A DNA stretch of 64,000 nt from VRUE01 sp963712595 (GTDB lineage: Bacteria > Actinomycetota > Thermoleophilia > Solirubrobacterales > 70-9): the NCBI GenBank assembly GCA_963712595.1, contig CAVQIM010000001.1, positions 806,001-870,000 on the forward strand, read 5' to 3'. The notes beneath the pieces were generated by a model, which had not been told where the DNA came from, did not search any database, and saw nothing but the letters and a program-made list of their open reading frames with translations. The number at the start of each line of letters is the position of its first letter. Position 1 is the stretch's first letter. Positions 8,102 to 16,090 of this stretch are shown piece by piece. Both the position numbers and the translations under genes were made by a program.

Positions 8102-9816
8102 CAAACGCTAGAACGCCTCTTCAGATCTTCCAGAACGTCGGTCGGAAAGCCGGCCACCTGATCCAGCTCGTCGACCGAGCCGAAGCGGCCGAGGCGCTCA
8201 CGGTGGGCGAGCAGCCGGGTCGCCTGGGTGACCGAGAGGTTCTCGGCGCGGAGCTGCTCGAAGGTGACGGTGTTGAGGTCGATCGTGCCGCCGCTCGCCT
8301 GCGGCGTCGGCGTCGGAGCGGACGACGAGCCTGGCTGCTGGGGCGGTGGCGGTGGCGTGGGCTCGGGAACCGGAGGAGTGGCCGGCGGCGCGGGCGGTGG
8401 CGGGGGTGCGGGAGCGGGCGGAGGCGTCGGCTCGGGCGCAGGTGGTGGAGGGGGTGGTTGAGGTGACGGCGGTGCCGGCTGCGGTGCGACCTGCTGCGTG
8501 CTTTGGCCCTCCACCGCCTGGATCACGGCCTGCTCGGCTTCAGCCGCGCGCCGCTCGGCTTCGCGGGCGCGCTCCTCAGCCTGGGCGACGCTGTCGCGGA
8601 TCTCCTGCAGGCGCCGCTCGCGCTCCTCCTCCTCGGACTTCAGCTTGGCCAGCCGCTCGGCTTCGACGGCGCGGCGCTCGGCCTCCTTGGTGCGCTCTTC
8701 GATCTGGCGCAGGCGCTCCTGGGCCTCGGCCATCGCGCGCTCCTGGGCTTCGCGCTCCTGCTGCAGGCGCTGCTCGGCGGTCTGCAGACCCGGCGCGGAC
8801 GGCATCGCCGCCGGCGGGGGTGGCTGAGGAGCCCCCGGCGAGGGGATCGCCGCCATGCTCTGGGTCGCCTGCCCAGCCTCGGCGTGGGCCGCGCGGGACT
8901 CCGCCTCGTGCTGCAGCCGCTCGGCTTCCTGGATCCGGCGATCGGCCTCGGCGCGAATCCGCTCCTCCTCGCGCTGGATCTCCTCCACCTTTGCACGCAC
9001 CCTCTGCTCGGCCGCGGCGGGATCGTCGTAGCCGGGCGGCGCACCCGGCGCGGGTGGAGTTGGCGGCAGCGGAGGCTGCGGTGCCGCAAGTCCCGCCGGC
9101 GGCACCGGGGCAACCGCTGGGACCGGCGGCGGTGCGGCCGGAGCCTGGGGAGGGACGGCGGCGAGGGGCTGGGACGGGGCCGGCGCGGGAGGCTGTGGCG
9201 CCTGGTTCCCCATCTGCAGCTGTTCGCGCTCGTGCGCGGCGCGCGCTTCGGCCAGCTGGCGCTCCGCCTTCGCCGCTTCCTTCTTCGCTCGCCGGCCGCC
9301 ACGCGGTCCTCCGGCGGGCTTGCCGCGCCGTTCGGCGCGTTTCGCCGTTCGCTCTTCCCGTCGGCGCTTGGCCTCGGCCTGGCTGCGTTTGCGGTGCTCG
9401 AGCCGGGCGGCGCGCTGTTGCTCGCGGGCGAGCTTGCGCTTCTCCTTGGCGTTCAGCGGCTGGCCGCTCGCGGTGGGCGGCGGCGCCGAGGGCGCAGGCG
9501 CGGAACTCGAAGGCGGGGTGGCCGGAAGCTCAGTGGTTTGACCTGGGGGCGGCGGTGGCGCGCCAGGCGTCACCGCCGGGGCCGGGGCCGTGCCTCCCTT
9601 TTTCGCCTTTTCCTTGCTGCGCCTCTGGGTGACGCTGACGACGAGCAGGAGCAGCAGGATCGCCGCCACGAGGCCGCCGACGAAGTACTGGATGTTGTCG
9701 CTGACGAAGTCGCCGGCTTCGCTCGGGAAGGAATCGGCCTGGGCCTGGGCCGGAACGGCCAGGGCCAGCGCGACGAGGGTCACCGCGGACCAAAGCGGGG
9801 CAATCCTGGAACGCAT
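8101..9816 (-). CDS. Membrane-anchored coiled-coil protein with C-terminal helix-hairpin-helix domain
   Basis: 571-residue protein of unknown function. Visible parts in order: a signal peptide (about 1-27, ending AQAQA), a short segment, one transmembrane helix (about 47-65, FVGGLVAAILLLLLVVSV), then the basic RRSKEKAKK. A Pro/Ala-rich linker follows, then a long Arg/Lys/Glu-rich coiled coil broken by proline-rich stretches. The end is a ComEA-like helix-hairpin-helix (about 515-570, IDLNTVTFEQLRAENLS... VDELDQVAGFPTDVLEDL). By the positive-inside rule the coiled coil and HhH should be cytoplasmic, unlike ComEA, whose HhH is outside. It lies 11 bp downstream of smpB and may be cotranscribed with it. 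A link between membrane and DNA or RNA is inference. Confidence 0.8.
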   Translation of the reverse strand: MRSRIAPLWSAVTLVALALAVPAQAQADSFPSEAGDFVSDNIQYFVGGLVAAILLLLLVVSVTQRRSKEKAKKGGTAPAPAVTPGAPPPPPGQTTELPATPPSSSAPAPSAPPPTASGQPLNAKEKRKLAREQQRAARLEHRKRSQAEAKRRREERTAKRAERRGKPAGGPRGGRRAKKEAAKAERQLAEARAAHEREQLQMGNQAPQPPAPAPSQPLAAVPPQAPAAPPPVPAVAPVPPAGLAAPQPPLPPTPPAPGAPPGYDDPAAAEQRVRAKVEEIQREEERIRAEADRRIQEAERLQHEAESRAAHAEAGQATQSMAAIPSPGAPQPPPPAAMPSAPGLQTAEQRLQQEREAQERAMAEAQERLRQIEERTKEAERRAVEAERLAKLKSEEEERERRLQEIRDSVAQAEERAREAERRAAEAEQAVIQAVEGQSTQQVAPQPAPPSPQPPPPPPAPEPTPPPAPAPPPPPAPPATPPVPEPTPPPPPQQPGSSSAPTPTPQASGGTIDLNTVTFEQLRAENLSVTQATRLLAHRERLGRFGSVDELDQVAGFPTDVLEDLKRRSSV

Positions 9817-9827
9817 CGCCCTCGAAG

Positions 9828-10313
9828 CTACCTCATCCGGCCCTTGAATTCCCGCTCGACTTCACGACGCACGTCGCGGTCCGCGATCTCGCGGCGGCGG
9901 TCGCGCCCCTCCTTGCCGCGGGCCAGCGCCAGCTCCACCTTCGCCCGCGACCCCTTGAAGTAGATCCGGGTCGGGATCAGCGTCAGGCCCTTCTCCGCCG
10001 TCTTGCCGATCAGCCGTTCGATCTCGGCCCTGTGCAGGAGCAGCTTGCGCGGTCGCTCGGGCTCGTGGTTCTCGCGACTGGCCGGCTCATACGGCGGGAT
10101 GTGCAGATTGCGGAGCCAAACCTCCCCCTTGTCGACCACCGCATAGGCATCGGTCATCTGCGCCTTGCCGTTACGCAACGACTTCACCTCTGAGCCTTGC
10201 AACACGATCCCCGCCTCGGTCTTCTCGATCGCTTCGAACTTGTGCCGCGCGCGACGGTTGGTCGCCACGTCGCCCGAGGCGGGCTGGCGCTGCTTCTTCG
10301 CCTTCTTAGCCAC
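9828..10313 (-). CDS. smpB: SsrA-binding protein SmpB
   Basis: 161-residue partner of tmRNA, needed for alanylation and ribosomal A-site entry. Conserved features include NRRARHKFEAIEKTEAGIVL, GSEVKSLRNGKAQMTDAY, the HIPPYE segment and the basic C-terminal tail (KEGRDRRREIADRDVRREVER) that reads the empty mRNA channel. Its start overlaps the end of the RNase R gene by 8 bases, so translation is probably coupled. ssrA lies downstream on the same strand. Length and motifs are fully typical. Confidence 0.97.
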   Translation of the reverse strand: MAKKAKKQRQPASGDVATNRRARHKFEAIEKTEAGIVLQGSEVKSLRNGKAQMTDAYAVVDKGEVWLRNLHIPPYEPASRENHEPERPRKLLLHRAEIERLIGKTAEKGLTLIPTRIYFKGSRAKVELALARGKEGRDRRREIADRDVRREVEREFKGRMR

Positions 10314-11916
10314 TGGCCATCTCCAGGTCGACGCGGCCGCGGGGCGCGTCGACTCCCGTCACGCGGACGGATATCGGATCCCCCAGTCGCAGCGCGCCGC
10401 CCGACTCGCGACCGACCAAAGCGGTCTCGGCCTCGTTCAGCTCGAAGCGCTCCTCGCCGAGCGTGCGGGCGGGGACGAACCCCTCGTAGACGTCGCCCAG
10501 CTCGCCACCGAAGCCGACGAAGGCACCGGCCCGGATCGCCCCCGACACCTCGCCCTCGAACTCGGCCTCCCCGCCGCGCTCCCCCAGCTCGCGCTCGAGC
10601 AGGTAGGCGGCGCAGACGTCGTCGGCGTCGCGCTCGATCCGCGCCGACTCGCGCTCTTGCTCGCTGCAGTGCCAGGCCACCTCGCGGGCTTCCGCCGCCC
10701 GCGGCGCCTCCTCGCCCTCGCCAAGGGTCGCCAGCAGCGCGCGATGGACGAGCAGGTCGGGGTAGCGACGGATCGGCGAAGTGAAATGACAGTAGGCAGG
10801 GCTGCCGAGGCCGGCGTGGCCGCTGTTGCGGTCGCTGTACTGAGCCTGCATCAGGGAACGGAGCACCAGCGATGTATACGCCTCACGGCCGTGCCCGCGC
10901 CGTGCCGCCTCGCGGATCACCAGCCGGCTCGCCTCGGCGGCAACCTCGGCCGCCTGGGCGGGCGCCAGACCCCGGCCCAGCGGCGGGGTCGGCACGCCGA
11001 GGGAATGCAGCTGCTCGATCAGCCGCTCGACCCGGGCCGGATCGGGTTGGGCATGCACCCGGTAGACGGCTGGCACCCGCTTTCTCTCCAGCAGCTGAGC
11101 AACTTGTTCGTTGGCGAGGATCATCAGGCGCTCGATCAGGCGGTGGGACTCGGTTTGGGGGACCGAGCGGGCGGCGATCGCATTCCCCGCCGAGTCGAAG
11201 CGGAACTCGGGCTCGAAGGACTCGACGTCGAGGCTCGTCGCACCGCGACGCTCGCCCAGCGCCGCCGCCGCCTCGCGGGCGACGGCGAGCGGCTCAGCCA
11301 CAGCCTCCGGCGGCGCCGCACGACCGGCGAAGACCAGATCGAGCTCGTCGTAGTCGAGGCGAGCGGCGGAGCGAATGCGGCTGCGGAAGAAGCTCGCGGC
11401 CACGGGCCGACCGTCGGCGCCCAGCTCGATCTCGGCCGTCACCGCCAGGCGCTCCACCCCCGGGGCGAGGCTGCACGCGTCCTCGCTCAACGCTCGGGGC
11501 AGCATCGGCTCGACGGCGCTCGGGACGTAGGTGCTGTTGGCGCGACGACGGGCCTCGAGGTCAAGTCGGGAGCCGGGCCGCACATGGGCGGCGACATCGG
11601 CGATGTGGATCCAGAGCCGCAGTCGATCGCCCTCGCGGCGAGCCGAGACCGCGTCGTCGAAGTCGCGAGCCGTCGCCGGGTCGACGGTGAAGGTCGGCAG
11701 CTCCGTGAGGTCGCGACGGGCTGGCCCTTCGCTCTCGGCGCTTTCGGCGACGCGGCCGGCCTCGACCTCCAGGGCAGCGGCGAAACCGCGCTGCTCCAGG
11801 CGCTCCTCGAGCAAGGCCTCGACTGCCTCGCGCGCATTGCGAGGCTTCTCTCGCTTTCGCCCGCGTCCACGGGACCGCTGGCGGGCGCGGTAATAGCGCC
11901 AGTCGCGCCCGCTCAA
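10306..11916 (-). CDS. rnr: RNase R/RNB-family exoribonuclease, short N-terminus
   Basis: 3'-5' exoribonuclease with an RNB catalytic domain; RNase R degrades structured RNA and tmRNA-tagged messages. A TTG at 11916 is chosen because it overlaps the TGA of the upstream protease (TTGA) and no coding similarity to the family is seen before it, giving 536 residues. The RNB motif TVDPATARDFDDAVS (about 77-91) supplies the magnesium-binding aspartates, followed by IHIADVAAHV. The PIRRYPDLLVHR element is present later, and an S1-like OB fold occupies the last 80 or so residues. The tandem cold-shock domains of E. coli RNase R (about 800 residues) are absent; a basic segment (RARQRSRGRGRKREK) stands in their place. 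It is sandwiched between S41 protease and smpB. Confidence 0.9.
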   Translation of the reverse strand: MSGRDWRYYRARQRSRGRGRKREKPRNAREAVEALLEERLEQRGFAAALEVEAGRVAESAESEGPARRDLTELPTFTVDPATARDFDDAVSARREGDRLRLWIHIADVAAHVRPGSRLDLEARRRANSTYVPSAVEPMLPRALSEDACSLAPGVERLAVTAEIELGADGRPVAASFFRSRIRSAARLDYDELDLVFAGRAAPPEAVAEPLAVAREAAAALGERRGATSLDVESFEPEFRFDSAGNAIAARSVPQTESHRLIERLMILANEQVAQLLERKRVPAVYRVHAQPDPARVERLIEQLHSLGVPTPPLGRGLAPAQAAEVAAEASRLVIREAARRGHGREAYTSLVLRSLMQAQYSDRNSGHAGLGSPAYCHFTSPIRRYPDLLVHRALLATLGEGEEAPRAAEAREVAWHCSEQERESARIERDADDVCAAYLLERELGERGGEAEFEGEVSGAIRAGAFVGFGGELGDVYEGFVPARTLGEERFELNEAETALVGRESGGALRLGDPISVRVTGVDAPRGRVDLEMASG

Positions 11917-13103
11917 CGCCCGCCCTGCTGCGCCAGCACGCCCAGAGCGCGTTCGAGGCCCTCGTCCCGTGCCGTCCGCGGCAGGTTTGGCGCCCGCACG
12001 TCGGGGTGGATGCCGTGACTCTTGGCGAGGTTGACGCCGGCCGGCGTGAAGTACTCGCCGATCGTCAGCTTCAGGGCCCCACCGTTGGAGAGCGGGACCT
12101 CCTGCTGGAAGACGCCCTTTCCGTAAGAGCGGGTGCCGACGACCTTGGCGCCAGCGCCGTCGGCCAGGGCGGCGGTGAGGATCTCCGCAGCCGAGGCCGT
12201 GTTGCGGTCGATCAAGACCACCATGGGGACGGCGGGCAGGTTGTCGCCGACCGTCTTGTAGACGGTGTGGCCCTGGGTGCGCGAGTCGGTCGTGACCACG
12301 ACTTCGTCCTTCGGCAGGAAAACGCTGGCGCTCAGCACCGCCTCCTCGAGCAGGCCGCCGCCGTTGCCGCGCAGGTCGAGCACGATCCCTTCGGCGCCTT
12401 CCTTCTCCACCCTTTCGACCGCTTCGCGCAGCAGCGCGTGGGCGCCTTCGCTGAAGGAGAGGAGGCGGACGTAGCCGAGCTTGCGCCCCCTCACCGTCCT
12501 CATTTTGCTGCTCACGACCGGCACCGCGATCTGGGCGCGCTCGATCCGCAGCTGGCGGGTCCTCTGCGACGGCGGCTGCACCACCCCGACCGTCACCTCG
12601 GTCCCTTCGGGGCCTTTGATCCTTTCGGTCGAGACCTGGCTGCTCTCGCCGGCGATCGATTCGCCGTCGACCGAGACGATCAGATCGCCGACCGCGATAC
12701 CGGCTTTCTCGGCCGGCGAGCCGGAGAAGACCCTGACGACACGCAGGCCCCGCTTGACCGGTGAGACGCTGAGCCCGACACCGGAGAAGTGACCCGAGAT
12801 CTCCTCGTTGAAGCGAGCCAGCACCTCCGGCGAGAAGTAGTCGGAGAAGCGGTCGCGGTGGCGACGGCGCAGCTCGCGGACCATGCCCTGCAGCGAGGCG
12901 TTGGTGAGCTCGGTGGAGCCGACCGGGCGGTAGTAGTTGTCCTCGATCAGCTCGCTCGCTTCCACGGTGAGCCCGGCGGCGTCGTCGACGAAGGGGTCGC
13001 GGAGGAATTCGGGCAACTTGGCGGGGTGGCCACCGAGCCAGATCCCGGCGCAAAACACGGCGACGAGGGCAGCCGCGAGGGCCACGGTCCACCTCGCCCT
13101 CAC
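11913..13103 (-). CDS. S41 family C-terminal processing protease (CtpA-like)
   Basis: 396-residue exported serine protease from a GTG start. An uncleaved signal or membrane anchor (about 5-24) is followed by a PDZ domain (about 105-185, GVGLSVSP...VFSGSPAEKAGIAVGDLI) and the S41 catalytic domain. Nucleophile Ser304 lies in NTASAAE and general-base Lys329 in GTRSYGKG. It is expected to act on the outer face of the membrane. It follows ftsX by 7 bp and overlaps the RNase R start, within the ftsEX-ctp-rnr-smpB operon. Division-linked cell-wall hydrolase processing is a plausible but inferred role. Confidence 0.93.
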   Translation of the reverse strand: MRARWTVALAAALVAVFCAGIWLGGHPAKLPEFLRDPFVDDAAGLTVEASELIEDNYYRPVGSTELTNASLQGMVRELRRRHRDRFSDYFSPEVLARFNEEISGHFSGVGLSVSPVKRGLRVVRVFSGSPAEKAGIAVGDLIVSVDGESIAGESSQVSTERIKGPEGTEVTVGVVQPPSQRTRQLRIERAQIAVPVVSSKMRTVRGRKLGYVRLLSFSEGAHALLREAVERVEKEGAEGIVLDLRGNGGGLLEEAVLSASVFLPKDEVVVTTDSRTQGHTVYKTVGDNLPAVPMVVLIDRNTASAAEILTAALADGAGAKVVGTRSYGKGVFQQEVPLSNGGALKLTIGEYFTPAGVNLAKSHGIHPDVRAPNLPRTARDEGLERALGVLAQQGGR

Positions 13104-13110
13104 AGCGCGC

Positions 13111-14034
13111 TCAGACCTTCAGGAAGCGCCGCAGGGTGATGCCAGAGCCGACTGCCGAGACCAGCACGGCGGCGGAGAAGAGGATCGCGACCAGCGCCAC
13201 GAAGGAGATGTTGTTCTGGGCCGCGAGGAAGGAGAAGGTGTCGCTCAGTGGATCGACGATCGTGATCTTGCCCAGCCACAGGATCAGTATGGCTACCAGT
13301 CCGCCCGCGAAGCCGACGACCACGCCCTCGATCATGAACGGCCAGCGGATGAACCAGCGGCTGGCGCCGACCAGCCTCATCACCTCGACCTCGCGGCGAC
13401 GCGTGTAGATCGAGAGCCGGATCGTGTTCCCGACCAGCATCAGCGAGGCGATGATCAGCAGCACCGTGATCACGGAGAGGACGATCTTCAGCGCGCTTGT
13501 CACCTGGACGATCTTCTGCACCCCTTCTTGGGGTTCGAAGGTGGGCGTTTCGGCCGGGATGATCTGCGAGATCGGTTGCGGCTTGCCGTTCGGACCGGGC
13601 GGCGCGACGGCATCGCGCACCGCTGTCAGGTTGCTCGCGTCGTCGGGTTTGACCGAAAAGTTGCCCGGCAGCGGATTGTTGCCGTGCAGCTGGGTGATCG
13701 ATTCTTCGACTTTTTTCTTGCCGTAGGAGGCCCTGAATTCGTCGAGCGCCTCCGCCTTGGTGATGAAGTGGACCGAGTCGACGTGCGGGATCGCTTCCAG
13801 CTTGCGCTGCAGGGCGCTGATTTCGGCCTCGGTCGCGTCGTCGTAGACCGGGACGCGGAATTCGAGGCTGTTGCGAACCTCATTGCTCTTGGCCTGCGTG
13901 GTCTGGAAGACGGGGATCAGCACCCCGAGCAGGATCACGGTGACGACCGTGGTCACGATCGCCGCCATGCTCGGCGCCGCGTTGCGGCGCAGCGCGCGGA
14001 AGGCCTCCTGGATGAAGAAGAAGAGTCGCGACAT
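13111..14034 (-). CDS. ftsX: Cell division protein FtsX
   Basis: 307-residue membrane partner of FtsE, transmitting ATP hydrolysis to peptidoglycan hydrolases. The N-terminal segment FIQEAFRALRRNAAPSMAAIVTTVVTVILLG contains helix 1. A large extracellular loop (about 45-180) follows, with the characteristic VPVYDDATEAEISAL and later SNLTAVRDAV. Three helices complete the permease domain; RLVGASRWFIRWPFMIEG is the family's coupling region. Its ATG directly abuts the ftsE stop codon. Length and topology are typical. Confidence 0.95.
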   Translation of the reverse strand: MSRLFFFIQEAFRALRRNAAPSMAAIVTTVVTVILLGVLIPVFQTTQAKSNEVRNSLEFRVPVYDDATEAEISALQRKLEAIPHVDSVHFITKAEALDEFRASYGKKKVEESITQLHGNNPLPGNFSVKPDDASNLTAVRDAVAPPGPNGKPQPISQIIPAETPTFEPQEGVQKIVQVTSALKIVLSVITVLLIIASLMLVGNTIRLSIYTRRREVEVMRLVGASRWFIRWPFMIEGVVVGFAGGLVAILILWLGKITIVDPLSDTFSFLAAQNNISFVALVAILFSAAVLVSAVGSGITLRRFLKV

Positions 14035-14877
14035 CTAGAAGAGCGAGTCGTGGACGTCGTGTCCGTTGGTCTGGCCCTCGGGGGCGACGCCCATCTCGGC
14101 CCGCATGCGGACGCCGAACTCGGTCGTCGACTCCTCGGTGTAGCCGCCGCTGACCTCGTCGCGGACGACGCGGCCCTCGTAGAGCTCGATCACCCGGCGG
14201 CGCATGTTGTCGACCATCTCGCGGTCGTGGGTGACGACGACAACGGTGGTACCGGTCTTGTTGATCCGGTAGAGCAGCTGCATCACCCCGATCGAGGTGA
14301 CCGGGTCGAGGTTGCCGCTGGGCTCGTCGGCGAGCAGCAGCGGCGGGTGGTTGACGAAGGCGCGGGCGATCGAGACGCGCTGCTGCTCGCCACCGGAGAG
14401 CTGGTCCGGGTAGCTGTGCAGCTTGGTCGAGAGGCCGACCAGGCGCAGCGTCTCCGGCACCTGGGTACGGATCTCGGCACGGCTGGCGCCGATCACCTGC
14501 AGCGCGTAGGCGACGTTGTCGTAGACAGTGCGGTCGGGCAGCAGCTTGAAGTCCTGGAAGACCGTGCCGATGTTGCGCCGCAGCTGCGGAATCCTCTTCT
14601 CCGGCAGGGCGCCGATGTCGCGGCCGGCGATGCGGACCGCCCCCTCGGTCGCCGAGAGCTCCCGGATCAGCATCTTGATCAGGGTCGACTTGCCACATCC
14701 CGTCGGGCCGACCAGGAAGGCGAACTCGCCCCGGTCGATCGCCAATGAGACGCGATCGAGCGCCATATGGCCGCCCGGGTAGACCTTGGTCACGTCGCGC
14801 AGCTCGATGATCGGCTTGCGGCCCCGCCGTTGCGGCTCGCCGCCCCCCTGCTGCTTTCGCTTTCTCGCTCTCGCCAT
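14035..14877 (-). CDS. ftsE: Cell division ATP-binding protein FtsE
   Basis: ABC ATPase of the FtsEX complex. Walker A GPTGCGKST is at about 57-65, signature LSGGEQQRVS follows, and Walker B LLLADEPSGNLD. At 280 residues it is longer than the usual 220-230, with about 20 extra basic residues at the N-terminus (MARARKRKQQGGGEPQRRGR) and about 40 at the C-terminus ending HDVHDSLF. An AAGGA ribosome-binding site lies 8-10 bp before the ATG. It heads the ftsE-ftsX-protease-rnr-smpB operon. prfB, the usual upstream neighbour, is 14 kb away. Confidence 0.95.
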   Translation of the reverse strand: MARARKRKQQGGGEPQRRGRKPIIELRDVTKVYPGGHMALDRVSLAIDRGEFAFLVGPTGCGKSTLIKMLIRELSATEGAVRIAGRDIGALPEKRIPQLRRNIGTVFQDFKLLPDRTVYDNVAYALQVIGASRAEIRTQVPETLRLVGLSTKLHSYPDQLSGGEQQRVSIARAFVNHPPLLLADEPSGNLDPVTSIGVMQLLYRINKTGTTVVVVTHDREMVDNMRRRVIELYEGRVVRDEVSGGYTEESTTEFGVRMRAEMGVAPEGQTNGHDVHDSLF

Positions 14878-14995
14878 TGCCGCGGTCCTTCTGCGGTAAC
14901 AGGGTGACTCCTGCGCCTGGCTTGGCGCGCAACTCCCCGCCCAAATGAAGTGAGCTGCAGCTTAGCGAACTATGAGGAACCCTTCATATTTGACT

Positions 14996-16090
14996 CTAAG
15001 AGACAGCCCTTGCCCTCGAAAGACCCGCTCGACGGCCATGAGAGCGTCGAGGGCGGTGGCGCCGATTGCGCTCGACACGCGCGGCAGCGGTAGCCGCGGA
15101 GCCTTGCGCGATCGCCGGGATCGCGTCCGGCGAAGGGGGGCCTGCGACGGCCTGCGCCGATGCCTCCGGCGGCGCCTGCGCCGCTTCCGGCCCGGATTCC
15201 GTATATGGGCTGAAGGAGAAGACGTTCGAGAATTCGGAGTTGCCGGATGTCACGTAGAGCGTGCCCGCGCCGTCGACCGTGATTCCCGACGGGCCCCCGT
15301 CGATCACGGTCTTTTTCAGCTGTTTGAGGAAATCGCCATCGACGTCGAACTCGTCGATGCCGCCTGCGGGATGCTCGAATCCGGGCTGCAAGTTGTCGAC
15401 GACGAGGACGTGCCCGTTGGTCGGGTCGACGGCGACGGAGGCGTCGACGAGCGAAGTGAAGCCGCCCGGGGGTTCGAGCGCTTCGACGATTCCGGCCGAT
15501 TTGGCCGGTTCGAAGACCTTGACGCTGTTGCTCGCCGCGTCGGGCACGTAGACGCGGCCGCCGAAGACCGCGAGGCCGTAGGCATCTTCCAGGAGGCCGC
15601 CCGTGCCGATTTCTTCGATCAGCGTGCCGGAGGAGGAGTACTTGACGATGCGAGTGCGGTCGTTGGCGTAGACGTTGCCGGCGCTATCGACGGCAACCCC
15701 GGTCGAGCTGTCTTCGTCGAAGACCATCGGCGAGGGCTTCAGCCTGACGACCCTCTGGTGCCAGATGTTGGCGTAGAGGGCGCCCGCGGAATCGAAAGCA
15801 AGGCCGCAGGGCCCCTCCGGCGGCGTGCCGGCAGGTATCAATTCGACCTGGCCGCCGAAGCCCTCGACCAGGTGGTGGTAGTAGTCGGAGACGTAGATCA
15901 CGCCGGTGGGGTTGAGCGCCACCCCGCAGGCGCCTTCGATCTGTTCTTCGGGGACTTTCGTTTTCTCCGGTTTGACGGCTTTTTCGGTGATCAGCGCCCG
16001 GTTGGCCTGGGCGGGCGCCGCGGTGCACGCCGCCACCGCGACCAGGACGGCGAACGCCGCAGCCAACCTGGACCTGGGCGCTCCTCTCAT
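14996..16090 (-). CDS. Secreted NHL/beta-propeller repeat protein
   Basis: 364-residue exported protein. The N-terminus has a hydrophobic signal (about 8-22) with a possible lipobox VAAC at Cys22, so it may be a lipoprotein. The body consists of NHL-like blades, seen as repeats such as GVALNPTGVIYVSDYYHHLV, GLAFDSAGALYANIW, GVAVDSAGNVYANDR, GLAVFGGRVYVPDAASNSV and GITVDGAGTLYVTSGNS. The tail is Ala/Pro-rich then strongly basic (RVERNRRHRPRRSHGRR). The ATG overlaps the stop of the upstream gene (ATGA), so it is the third gene of a secreted-protein operon. The ligand is unknown. Confidence 0.82.
   Translation of the reverse strand: MRGAPRSRLAAAFAVLVAVAACTAAPAQANRALITEKAVKPEKTKVPEEQIEGACGVALNPTGVIYVSDYYHHLVEGFGGQVELIPAGTPPEGPCGLAFDSAGALYANIWHQRVVRLKPSPMVFDEDSSTGVAVDSAGNVYANDRTRIVKYSSSGTLIEEIGTGGLLEDAYGLAVFGGRVYVPDAASNSVKVFEPAKSAGIVEALEPPGGFTSLVDASVAVDPTNGHVLVVDNLQPGFEHPAGGIDEFDVDGDFLKQLKKTVIDGGPSGITVDGAGTLYVTSGNSEFSNVFSFSPYTESGPEAAQAPPEASAQAVAGPPSPDAIPAIAQGSAATAAARVERNRRHRPRRSHGRRAGLSRARAVS

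Noticed and set aside
11917..13092. Extension of RNase R upstream as one 928-residue protein
   Set aside because: That part of the frame overlies the S41 protease in another frame and is Arg/Pro-rich without RNB or cold-shock motifs.
13104..14748. Long plus-strand open frame opposite ftsX and ftsE
   Set aside because: Composition-driven shadow; the minus-strand proteins carry all family motifs.
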